From Cellulophaga fucicola (GTDB lineage: Bacteria > Bacteroidota > Bacteroidia > Flavobacteriales > Flavobacteriaceae), in the NCBI RefSeq assembly GCF_900119145.1, contig NZ_FPIY01000001.1:1116001-1180000 (forward strand): 64,000 bases of DNA, written 5' to 3'. A program made the translations under genes and the position numbers. Shown here piece by piece: positions 8,397 through 18,100 of the stretch (position 1 is the stretch's first letter; every line of letters starts with the position of its first letter). Below the pieces are notes generated by a model. That model saw only the letters and a list, made by a program, of their open reading frames with translations. It ran no database searches and was not told the origin of the DNA.

Positions 8397-10202
8397 CTAT
8401 TTTTCTATTTCTAAAACTTCTAAGATTTTAGAAAATACTTCTGTATTTTCATAGACACCAGAAAAATTAGCAGAATATGGTCCATATGCAAATATGGGCA
8501 CCATAGCTGCTGTATGGTCGTGTGTTACAAAACCTCCTTCTATTTTATGTGCTACCATATTACCTCCAGAAACACTTAAACCTCCTGTTTCGTGATCTGC
8601 TGTAATAATAACCAAGGTTTCTTTATTTTTATCTGCAAACTGTATTGCTTCTGCTATGGCTCTATCAAAATCTATTGTTTCTGCAACAACACCTTCTGTA
8701 TCGTTATAATGACCAAAAGAATCTATCTGTGCAGCCTCTACCATTAAAAAGAAAGGTTTGTTTTTATTTTCTAAAAAACTGATTGCTTCTTTTGTTGTTT
8801 GGGCTAGTAAATTACCTCTACCGCTTTTTATAGATTTTACACCTCCATCAGCTAAAAAAACACCTAATTTATCTGCTTTATTTTTATTGATTTCCGAAAT
8901 ATTATTCACCAACGTAAACTTTTTATTCAAGGGTAGTTCTTTATATAAGTCTGCCCCACCTGCAGCAAAAAAATCTAAATCTGTATTCAGTAAATCTCTT
9001 GCTATTTTTTCTGTTTCACCCCTGTCTTTTTGTTTGGCGTAAAAGGAAGACGGAGTAGCTCCTGTTATTTGATCTGTTGTTATAATTCCGGTTGAAAAAT
9101 TAGCCTTAGCTAGTATATCTACTAAAGTTGGTAGCGGTCTGCCATCTATAGCTGTACCAATTGCTCTATTATTTGTTTTTTGTCCTGTAGCAATAGCTGT
9201 ACCAGCTGCTGCAGAATCTGTAATTAAATCGTCTGCAGATTGCGTTTTTATTAGTCCAACAGATTTAAGTTGTGTAAGGGTTAAGCTGCCGTTATTGGCT
9301 AAAACGGCAGCCGAAATTTGAGATAACCCCATACCGTCTCCAATCATTAAAATTACATTTTTAATTGGCTTTTTACTACCATCTAAAGCATAAGTAGGTT
9401 TGTAAACATTAGATGTAATTAAAGCTGTTGTAGTACGGTTTTTTAATGTTTTTACATAACTAACACATTTGTATGGCATATCTGTATTAATAACATCTAC
9501 ACCAAGATCTATAAAGGTTTTCCACGCAGTTTTAGAATCTGGTGTTGCCCAAAAACGGAAAGGTTTATTAAGTTCTTTTGCTTTTTTAATAGCAGCTGTA
9601 ACCTTATCATAATCTGTATGTGTTAACCTGCCTTTACCATTCCATTCAGAATATTTTTTAAAACTAGTACTAACCATTGCTACCTTCTCCCAATCTTTAG
9701 AGTCTAGTGTATTACTAAGTTCTTGATGATCAAAAGAAATAAAATCAGGATAATTACTATATGTATTTTGCTTAGGTCTATTTCCAGATATTATAAATTG
9801 TATATTTTTATCTGTAGTAAGCTGTGGATATTTGGCTAAAACAGAAATCACTTTTTTTAAGGTTTTCTCTGCATCAGACTTAATATCTATCATTAAAATT
9901 AAAGGAGATGTACCCATCAACTTATTTTTAACTACCTGCTGTAAAGGATCTATATATAAATTTTGTAATGTATTATTCTCTATAATTTCATTCTCTGTAT
10001 GTGCAACGTATAAAGCACCCTTTTTTAACCAAACGTCTGCTTCTAAAATATTAGCTCCGCTAGAAAAAGCATTCCAAAAAGGTACATTCTGCAAATAATC
10101 ATTATGAGAATGAATAAGAATTTGATTCTCTTTTTGAGCAAAAGAAATCATTGAAAAAAAGCCAACGGCAAGTATGATACATTTTTTTTTAAATGCGAAC
10201 AT
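8397..10202 (-). CDS. Bifunctional exported phosphodiesterase (PLC/GDPD-like) - alkaline phosphatase
   Basis: The 601-residue protein has a signal peptide (CIILAVGFFSMISFAQ). The N-terminal domain (about 25-255) resembles the PLC-like/glycerophosphodiester phosphodiesterase barrel: HSHNDY near residue 32, LEADVW, VAHTE and a final GVDVINTDMPY strand. The C-terminal domain (about 275-600) is an alkaline phosphatase, with NVILMIGDGMGLS (metal site), TDSAAAGTAIATG (nucleophile Ser near residue 329), ITADHETGG and HDHTAAMVPIFAYGP. The expected chemistry is hydrolysis of a phosphodiester to a monoester and then release of phosphate in the periplasm or at the surface. It lies 79 bp after susD on the same strand with a terminator between. 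The real diester substrate is not evident from sequence. Confidence 0.88.
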   Translation of the reverse strand: MFAFKKKCIILAVGFFSMISFAQKENQILIHSHNDYLQNVPFWNAFSSGANILEADVWLKKGALYVAHTENEIIENNTLQNLYIDPLQQVVKNKLMGTSPLILMIDIKSDAEKTLKKVISVLAKYPQLTTDKNIQFIISGNRPKQNTYSNYPDFISFDHQELSNTLDSKDWEKVAMVSTSFKKYSEWNGKGRLTHTDYDKVTAAIKKAKELNKPFRFWATPDSKTAWKTFIDLGVDVINTDMPYKCVSYVKTLKNRTTTALITSNVYKPTYALDGSKKPIKNVILMIGDGMGLSQISAAVLANNGSLTLTQLKSVGLIKTQSADDLITDSAAAGTAIATGQKTNNRAIGTAIDGRPLPTLVDILAKANFSTGIITTDQITGATPSSFYAKQKDRGETEKIARDLLNTDLDFFAAGGADLYKELPLNKKFTLVNNISEINKNKADKLGVFLADGGVKSIKSGRGNLLAQTTKEAISFLENKNKPFFLMVEAAQIDSFGHYNDTEGVVAETIDFDRAIAEAIQFADKNKETLVIITADHETGGLSVSGGNMVAHKIEGGFVTHDHTAAMVPIFAYGPYSANFSGVYENTEVFSKILEVLEIEK

Positions 10203-10216
10203 ATAATTGTATTATA

Positions 10217-10249
10217 AAAAAGGTGCTGCTTTACCACAGCACCCTTTTT
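10217..10249 (-). terminator. Intrinsic terminator after the second SusD gene
   Basis: On the minus strand GGTGCTG (10237-10243 complement) pairs with CAGCACC (10222-10228 complement) around an 8-base loop and is followed by a run of T. It lies just past the susD stop. The phosphatase gene begins 14 bp further on, so read-through may feed it. Confidence 0.7.
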
Positions 10250-10281
10250 GTGTTAAAAAAAACTAATTTAAATTCTTATTT

Positions 10282-11868
10282 TTACCAACCTTTATTTTGT
10301 GGTATACCAGAAGATTCTATTACTGTATTTGGTATTGGCCATACGTTCATATAAGACGCATCAAAATTTCTTGCAGGCCATACTATTTCTGACGTATAAG
10401 GAGAATCTGGATTAGACCTGTCTGTATGTATACGACCATAAATAGGTTCTGCATAAGTTGTTGCTGCATCTCCCCAACGTACCAAATCAAAATGTCTGTT
10501 TGCAAATTCACCTGCTAATTCCACTCTACGCTCGTGCTTAAGATCATCCATAGTTGCATTAGTTATTGGTGCTAAACCAGCTCTATCTCTAACCATATTT
10601 AATGGTGCATCTCCGTTTTTACCATCGGCAATTAATGCTTCTGCTTTCATTAATAACACCTCTGCGTAACGCATTAATGGTACATTGTAAACTGTAGTTG
10701 GGTTATCTCCGTTTGTATTTAAATATTGTCCTATTGGGTCTTCAAACTGAAATTCGTACATATATTTATTAAACTGAAATCCAGATATAGAATTTTCAGA
10801 CTGATACCTTCTATCTTCTCCAAAATATTTAAAGTCGTCACCAAAATTTAAGATAGTAACACCTCTACGTACGTCTCCTGCTTCATACTCATTATATAAA
10901 CCTTCAGATGGTGTATAGTAACCCCAGCCGTTGTATTTACCCCAACCTTTGTTCTCTAACATTACACCTGTTAAAATACTACCACGGTCTACACCAGAGT
11001 TTACAGACCAAATGTACTCGCTTGTCCAGTTATTTAAATTACTGTGTAATTCTCTGTAATCTACCTCTGGATTATCTGTATCTATTAATGCTCTACCAGA
11101 ACCAGAAGTTGTTACTGCATCTGCATACTTAACTACCTCTGCATTTCTAGAAGCATCATAATTAGACCAGTACAAATTAGTTTTAGCTAAATAAGCTAAT
11201 GCTGCATCTTTATGAGGACGACCATAATCTGCACCGCTATAATCTGTAAATAATGGCAATAGGTCTGCCGCTTTTTTAAGATCTTCTTCAATTTGCTTGT
11301 AATTTTCTACTACAGATTCTGGTCTAGAGTACGTACCTCCTTCATTAAACATATTATCTACTGTAATAATTGGCACACCTCCATTTACATCATCACCATA
11401 AGTATGTGCAACCCAGAAATAGCTAAAGGCACGCATAAAATAAGCTTCCCCTAAGACACGGTTTTTTGTGCTTTCTGATATTTCCATTTCTGGAACATTT
11501 AATAAAATATCATTAGCACGTCTAATAATATTATAACATTTAGCATAACAAGTAGAGGTGTAACTACCCTCACTACCATCTATATTAAAATCTTTAATAA
11601 CGTCTGCCGTTGCTTTAATACGACCAGTTATCATATCATCGGATGCATTAATGTACCAGAAAAAACCTCTACCAAACATTTCTTGGTCTCCCATTAATTG
11701 GTATAAACCGTTTGCTGCTTGTACAGCATCCGAATCTGTTTTCCAGAAACTTTCATTAGATACTTTTCCTAGCGGTTCTAGGTTTGTAAAATCGTCTGAG
11801 CAAGAGGTTAGGTTTAAGCCTAAAACACCCAATGCAATTAATCCTAATTTTTTATATGTATTTTTCAT
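10282..11868 (-). CDS. SusD/RagB-family nutrient-binding outer-membrane lipoprotein
   Basis: The product has 528 residues with a lipoprotein signal (KLGLIALGVLGLNLTSC, Cys at residue 23) followed by the SusD-typical SDDFTNLEPLGKVSNESFWKT. The motif GEAYFMRAFSYFWVAHTYGD marks the SusD N-terminal helical domain. VYNVPLMRYAEVLLMKAEAL and HERRVELAGEFANRHFDLVRWG mark the C-terminal domain. The gene starts 21 bp after the upstream susC. It probably binds the ligand whose phosphate-bearing part is processed by the adjacent phosphodiesterase-phosphatase, though this is inferred from context only. Confidence 0.95.
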   Translation of the reverse strand: MKNTYKKLGLIALGVLGLNLTSCSDDFTNLEPLGKVSNESFWKTDSDAVQAANGLYQLMGDQEMFGRGFFWYINASDDMITGRIKATADVIKDFNIDGSEGSYTSTCYAKCYNIIRRANDILLNVPEMEISESTKNRVLGEAYFMRAFSYFWVAHTYGDDVNGGVPIITVDNMFNEGGTYSRPESVVENYKQIEEDLKKAADLLPLFTDYSGADYGRPHKDAALAYLAKTNLYWSNYDASRNAEVVKYADAVTTSGSGRALIDTDNPEVDYRELHSNLNNWTSEYIWSVNSGVDRGSILTGVMLENKGWGKYNGWGYYTPSEGLYNEYEAGDVRRGVTILNFGDDFKYFGEDRRYQSENSISGFQFNKYMYEFQFEDPIGQYLNTNGDNPTTVYNVPLMRYAEVLLMKAEALIADGKNGDAPLNMVRDRAGLAPITNATMDDLKHERRVELAGEFANRHFDLVRWGDAATTYAEPIYGRIHTDRSNPDSPYTSEIVWPARNFDASYMNVWPIPNTVIESSGIPQNKGW

Positions 11869-11889
11869 TGTATTCTTTGTTTTGTGTGA

Positions 11890-14800
11890 TTATAATGACA
11901 ACAATAACCCTAATGTAAATGTCTTAGCTACTGGATATTTAGCAATATCTAAACCTTTACCACCAACTTCTGGGTCTAAACCAGAGTAGTTTGTAAATGT
12001 TACCAAGTTTTCTCCTGACACATACATTCTTAATGATGATCCTTGCGACAACTTATCCATAACTTTATTGCTAAAAGTATAACCTAGAGATATATTTTTA
12101 ATACGTACATAAGAAGCATCTTCTAAATACCAGCTAGATGCTGTACCAAAGTTTTTATTATCATCTTTTGTAGAAATAATTGGTATAGATGCATTTGTGT
12201 TTGTTGGCGACCAAGCATCTAATACTCTGTTATCTAAGTTGTAACCAGACAAGGCTGCGTTATATGTTGTAAACTTATAACCGTTAAAGGCTTTTACACC
12301 ACCTACACCTTGTAAAATTATACCTAAATCGAACCCTTTATAATCTAAGTTTGCTCCTAAATTATAGGTTATTTTTGGTTGATAAGAATCGAAATACACA
12401 CGATCTTCTGATCCTATTTTACCGTCGTTATTGGTATCTTGAAATTTAAAATCTCCTGGTTGTGCATTAGGCTGAATTAAGTTGCCATCTTTACTATGTG
12501 CATCTATTTCTGCCTGTGTATTAAAAATTCCTAATTGCGGAATTAAATATGGGGTGTATAATGCGCCACCAACTTTTGTTTGGTAAGGTACTAATACACT
12601 TCTAACATTATCACTATGGTAAAATACATCTTGCCCTATAGATGCATAACCGTCTAAGTTCTCTAATTCGTTTTTAATAGACGTTGCATTGGCATTAATA
12701 CTATAATTTAATTCGCCATTTGTATTTGTATACGTTGCAGAAACTTCTAGACCTGTATTTTTAACCTGTCCGCCATTTACATCTGCAGGATCTATACCTT
12801 GATTTACATCTGCTAAACCAGGAATAATCATACCTTTTGTAGTTTTCTCAAAATAATCTACAGTTAAACTTAAACTGTTATTAAATAAGGCTGCATCTAA
12901 ACCAATATCTAAAGATTCTGATGTTTCCCATTTTAAGTTTCTGTTTGCATTTCTTTGTACATAACTACCAACAGTATCAAAATAAGCACCATTTTCTCCC
13001 ATAACTACGTTACCACTAGCTACTGGCACATCAAAAGGATAATAACCTCTAATAGACTGTATATTTCCTATTTCTCCCCAAGATGCTCTAAATTTTAAAT
13101 CGTTTATTGCATCTACATTAAAGAAAGATTCATTAGATATTCTCCATCCTGCAGAAACCGATGTAAAAGTATCCGTTTGGTTTTCTTCTGCTAACCTAGA
13201 AGACTCATCTGTACGTATACTACCAGAAATATAATATTTGCTTTTGTAATTATACATTACCCTACCAATTGCAGACGTTAAAGCTTCCTCAAAAGGATTG
13301 TTACTTGGTTTATTTAATAACTCTGCATTTTGTAAATACTGATTGAAAGATTCTTCTGATGAAAATCCTGTACCACGTAAAGAAATAAAATCTCCTTTTG
13401 TGTTTTGTGCTGAGTAAATTGCCGTAGCATTTAAACTATGATCGCCAAAGGTTTTGTTGTAGGTAAGTTGATTGTCCCATATCCATTTATTTTGTGTGCT
13501 ATTTTCTTGCAATAATGTATTCTGACTATTGCTACGTCCTAACTCTGGAACACGTGGATAAAACTCTTTTCTTTTACTATCTCTGTAAGAATAAGAGTAG
13601 CTAGATTTAAATGATAAACCATCTAACAAATCATACTTAAAATAAACGTTTGCATTTATAAATGTACTTGGAGATTCTTTAGTTGGTCTTAATAATAATG
13701 ATAATGGGTTGTAAACATCTCCATAAGCACCAGCAAACTGAGACAAACTCTCTGGAACTACACCCGCAAAACTACCATCCTCATAACGAGTTGGTGATGC
13801 AGAAGGCATATAAATAGCATTTATAATTGTACCAGAATATGGGTTATCTGTGTTTGTACCGTACGCCTCATCTCTAGAGAAATAAATATTCTCGCCTACT
13901 GTAATTTTATCGGTGATATTAAAGTCCGACTTTAACCTTAAACTATAGTTCTGAGAACTTGTGCCCTCTAAAACACCTTCTCTGTCTCTAAAAGCAAAAG
14001 ATGTATAATAGTTATACTTATCTCCTGCCCCACTTAAATCTACATTTAAGTTATTTACAACTGCATCTCTAAAAATAGCATCTATCCAATTGGTACGGTT
14101 TTCTTGTCCGTAAGGATTTTGTGCTGCATCGTGGGCAGACTGTCTTGGCGTACCTGCATTATCTGCTGCTAAATTATATACTTCTGACTGTTGTTGTGCC
14201 GTTAATGGTGTTGGTAAATTAGCAGCTGTTTTTATACCTGTATAATAGTTAACACTTAACCTTGGCTTACCAACTTTACCTTTTTTAGTTTCTATAACAA
14301 TTACACCAGATGCCGCTTGTGCACCATAAATTGCTGCAGATGCTGCATCTTTTAATACAGATATAGAGGCAATATCATTTGGGTTAATCTCTGGTCCGCT
14401 ATATGGTAAACCATCTACAACTACTAATGGTGCTTCTGAGTTTAATGTACCAATACCTCTAATTTTAATACTAGCAGTACTTGTTGGGTCGCCACCAGAA
14501 CTTAATACTGTAACACCCGCTATATTACCTTGTAAAAACTCTTTGTAGTTTGTAACAGGTCTACTTGTAATTGTCCCCACATTTGTTGCTGAACCAATTG
14601 CAGAGGTTAAATCTCCTTTTTTAGTAGAACCGTAACCAATTAATACTACTTCGTCTAAAGAATTAGTAGCCTCATCTAATCCTATAGATACTGTTTGGTT
14701 ACCAGAGTAAGCAATTTCTTTGCTTGCAAAACCTAATGAAGATATTACTAACACTCCATTTTCTTCTTTTAACTCTAATAAAAAGTTACCATCAAAATCT

Positions 14801-14961
14801 GTTGCAGTACCTGTTGTAGTTTTACCTTTAATAGTAATTGCAGCTCCAGAAATTGGCATTCCGTCTGCGTTAGACACTACTGTTCCTTTTACTGTAACCT
14901 GCGCTAACATGGTAGATAAACACCCTAAACTGAGTGTTAGGAAAAAGTATAATTTTTTCAT
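11890..14961 (-). CDS. SusC/RagA-family TonB-dependent transporter (no STN domain)
   Basis: The 1023-residue protein has a signal peptide (LYFFLTLSLGCLSTMLAQ), then a carboxypeptidase-regulatory-like domain (about 20-95, TATDFDGNFLLELKE). The TonB-box-like EVVLIGYGSTKKGDLT and a plug with APLVVVDGLPYSGPEINPNDI and AAIYGAQAASGVIVIETKKG follow, then a barrel ending KTFTLGLLLSL. Unlike the first SusC it has no STN domain, so FecR-type signalling is not expected. The one-component/HTCS-type regulator 180 bp upstream on the same strand is the natural controller. It pairs with the SusD gene immediately downstream. Confidence 0.95.
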   Translation of the reverse strand: MKKLYFFLTLSLGCLSTMLAQVTVKGTVVSNADGMPISGAAITIKGKTTTGTATDFDGNFLLELKEENGVLVISSLGFASKEIAYSGNQTVSIGLDEATNSLDEVVLIGYGSTKKGDLTSAIGSATNVGTITSRPVTNYKEFLQGNIAGVTVLSSGGDPTSTASIKIRGIGTLNSEAPLVVVDGLPYSGPEINPNDIASISVLKDAASAAIYGAQAASGVIVIETKKGKVGKPRLSVNYYTGIKTAANLPTPLTAQQQSEVYNLAADNAGTPRQSAHDAAQNPYGQENRTNWIDAIFRDAVVNNLNVDLSGAGDKYNYYTSFAFRDREGVLEGTSSQNYSLRLKSDFNITDKITVGENIYFSRDEAYGTNTDNPYSGTIINAIYMPSASPTRYEDGSFAGVVPESLSQFAGAYGDVYNPLSLLLRPTKESPSTFINANVYFKYDLLDGLSFKSSYSYSYRDSKRKEFYPRVPELGRSNSQNTLLQENSTQNKWIWDNQLTYNKTFGDHSLNATAIYSAQNTKGDFISLRGTGFSSEESFNQYLQNAELLNKPSNNPFEEALTSAIGRVMYNYKSKYYISGSIRTDESSRLAEENQTDTFTSVSAGWRISNESFFNVDAINDLKFRASWGEIGNIQSIRGYYPFDVPVASGNVVMGENGAYFDTVGSYVQRNANRNLKWETSESLDIGLDAALFNNSLSLTVDYFEKTTKGMIIPGLADVNQGIDPADVNGGQVKNTGLEVSATYTNTNGELNYSINANATSIKNELENLDGYASIGQDVFYHSDNVRSVLVPYQTKVGGALYTPYLIPQLGIFNTQAEIDAHSKDGNLIQPNAQPGDFKFQDTNNDGKIGSEDRVYFDSYQPKITYNLGANLDYKGFDLGIILQGVGGVKAFNGYKFTTYNAALSGYNLDNRVLDAWSPTNTNASIPIISTKDDNKNFGTASSWYLEDASYVRIKNISLGYTFSNKVMDKLSQGSSLRMYVSGENLVTFTNYSGLDPEVGGKGLDIAKYPVAKTFTLGLLLSL

Positions 14962-14986
14962 TTTAATATATAGTTTTTGTTTTTTT

Positions 14987-14994
14987 CAAATGTA
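14987..14994 (-). promoter_or_regulatory. Candidate -7 promoter element for susC
   Basis: The minus strand reads TACATTTG, a match to the Bacteroidota -7 consensus TAnnTTTG, 26 bp upstream of the susC ATG. No convincing -33 TTTG lies at the usual distance, so this is weak. Confidence 0.35.
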
Positions 14995-15140
14995 TAGTAA
15001 GACACTTTCTAGAGGGGGTAAAATTGTTTCAGTGAGGCGGACTTTTAGTACAAAAAAGCCTTTGTAAGCATCAAAAAAGAGGACTTTTATTACAGTAACA
15101 TTTAGCTAACACACAGGTAATCCTAAGCAAACAATGACTC

Positions 15141-18100
15141 TTATATTTTTTGCTCTTTATATGTTTTAGGACTTACTCCAAAATGCTTTTTAAATGTGCG
15201 TCCAAAGTATTTACTATCACTATAACCACACTCAAAACCAATTTCTGAAATATTAAACTTCTTATTCTTAAGTAGATATTCTGCTTTTTGTAAACGCAAA
15301 GATGTTATTACGTCAGACGGTGATTGCCCTAAATGTTCTTTAAACAATCTGTAGCATTTAATTCTAGATATTTCTAGAATAGAGATTAGCATTTCTATAT
15401 TAAACGATGGGTTTGATAGTTGTTCTTTAATTATCTCTAAACTGCGCTTTAATAATTTCTCGTTACCAGATTGCAAATCGTTTTCCTCTGTTAATATTTT
15501 AAATATCTCTTGCTGAAACTTATTATGCCCGCGCTCTAAGCTTCTGTTTATTAAAGAAGTTATTTTATTGGTAATAAAACTTTGACTAGCCGGCAATTGT
15601 ATAACTACATCTATTCCAAACTCTAATGAGGTCTCTTGTAATGCATAGTTTATTTCTTCTGATATATAAACTAAAGGAACTCTATCCTTTTTAGGAATCT
15701 CTTTATATTTTTGTAAAAAATAAGCAGTTTCTTTTGTAAACCCTATTTGATAAAAAACCAAAACATCTATACGTATTTGTTTTAAGGCTGATGATAAATT
15801 GGTTACCAAATCATCAAACAAAAGATAATTATCATCATTCTTTAATAATTGATTAGCAACTTCAAAATTTGAAGCATCTGTAAATACTAGAATATTATTT
15901 TTATTAGGCGGAAGCTTTTCTTTTAGATCTAAGTGTTTCCAAGAAATAGTCTCTACAGCCTTTACATTTTGCTGCATTACTGCTACTGGTAAACTAAACT
16001 TAAAATTAAAAAGTTGTGTGTTTTCTATATTACAAGCACCATTAACATCTTTAATTAAAACCAAAAATGCTTTGTAATACGGACTGTAGTTTAAAATGTT
16101 TTTTATATTACTTTGTAAAACAACACTAGTAGAGCTGACACTAAATTCTAGTTGATTATCTACTAAGCTTACAGCTACATCTAACGTACTTTTAGCTTCA
16201 GAATACTTAATAATATCATTAAAGATATATTTAAGTAATAGTTTAAAGCGCAATAAATCTACTTCTACCCAAGCAATATTAGAATCTAACTCAGCATTAA
16301 AATTTGCATTATTTTCTTTAAATTTTTCTTGTACGTTTGTGCAAATTCCTTTTAAAATAGGAAGTAAATTAACAGATGTTAGTTTTATTTCTCCTAACTC
16401 CTTAATATGGTCTAAATAGTTCCATTCTGATACTAAATCTATTATTTTACCTGACTGTTCTACCAACTCTTTTTTTATAGAATCGTTATTTTTTATATCG
16501 TGCGACGATTTTAAAATAATAGACAATGGCTGCTGAAACTGAGATAAAACAAAGGTTTTAAATTTATCTACTTCAAAATCTTGATTCTTTAAATTATTAT
16601 GCAAATTCAATAAGCTTTCTTTCTGAAGCAGAATTTCCTTGTTTTTATCGTCTAACTCCGTATTTATTTTTAGTAAATCTTCTTTTTGTTTCTCTATAAG
16701 TTTTGTTCTATTAACAATCTGTTCTTCAAGTTTTTTACGTTGTACTTTTGTTGCCTTATTACGCAGGTAAAAAAAAGCAACTGCCACACCGATAAATACG
16801 AGTAACACAAGTATAAAAAAAGTGATGGTTTGGTAAAAAGCTTTTTCAATCTGTAATGTAAAAATTTCTACGGCAGCAGCATCTTTATTCGTTTTAACTA
16901 AAAAAGTATAATTTCCAGACGCCAAATCTAAATACTGAATATTTTTTTTCCCTTTAGCTAAGACCCAATCTTTATTCTGTCCGTGTAATTTGTAATAATA
17001 ACTACTATTTTTAGCTACGGGAAAAACTACTGGCGTAATGCTCACATTTATATCGTTTTTACTGTATGGTCTAGATAATATTTTAGATTCGACTTTTTTT
17101 CCATTAAATTCAACTCTCAATTTAGGTGTCTGTCTTTCAAAACTTAGAGCATTAGGATTAAAATAATTTAGGCCATTAACGCCACCAAAAAATAATAAGC
17201 CTTTGTTGTCTTTATAATAAGCGCCTTCAGAGAATTCTGGTGCCTGCCAACCTTCTTTAGGGTTAAAAGCTGTTACAACATAGCTCTGTTTATCTATAGC
17301 AGCAATACCCTTAGTGGTACTTACCCATACCTTATCTTCATTATCTAACAAACCATAAACCATATGGCTTGGTAAACCGTCTATATCTGTAATATTTTTT
17401 AGTATACCTTGTTCTTTATTGTAAATACTAATGCCCCCTAAAGAAGCTATCCAATAATTATTAGTTGCCGCATCTATATATAAAGAATAGATACTATTAC
17501 CTAAGAGTCCTTCTTTTTTATTAAGCGTACTTAGTTTCCCCGTTATAAGATCTAAAAAAAAAACACCGTTTTCTTCTGTAGCAACTACAAGTTCGTTTTT
17601 ATACTTTTTTATGTTTCTTATATGATAATGTTTAAGTAAATCTTGCCCTTTAAAAACTTGAAATTCATTCATTTTTAAATTATACATTGCTACACCACCC
17701 CAACAGCCAATCCACAACTGATTACTTGTATCCTCAAAAAAAGAATAACTTCTATTGTTTGGTAACTCCGGTATTTTAGAAGCCTCGAATCTTGTATACT
17801 TATTATTTTTTATTCGCAATAAACCAGCATACGTGCCTGCCCAAATGCTACCATCATTAGCCGTATAAATGCTCCTTATACGTTCCCACTCATAATTATT
17901 TTTAGATTCTTTAATTTCAAACTTTACGTAACACTCAGTAGCTTCATTATAATGGTACAAACCTCCATTGTAGTAGCCAATCCAGATATTACCATTTTCG
18001 TCTTTAGTTATAGCTCTTGTGGTTTCTACCGGTAAGTGAGGAAATTTATTAGGATGAGGAACAACAGAAGAAATTTGCTCGGACCCAGAATATGCCATAC

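Noticed and set aside
10182-10190. Nine-base homopolymer run near the start of the phosphodiesterase-phosphatase gene, as a phase-variation tract
   Set aside because: It encodes Lys codons of the signal peptide in a genome rich in such runs. Nothing else suggests slipped-strand switching.
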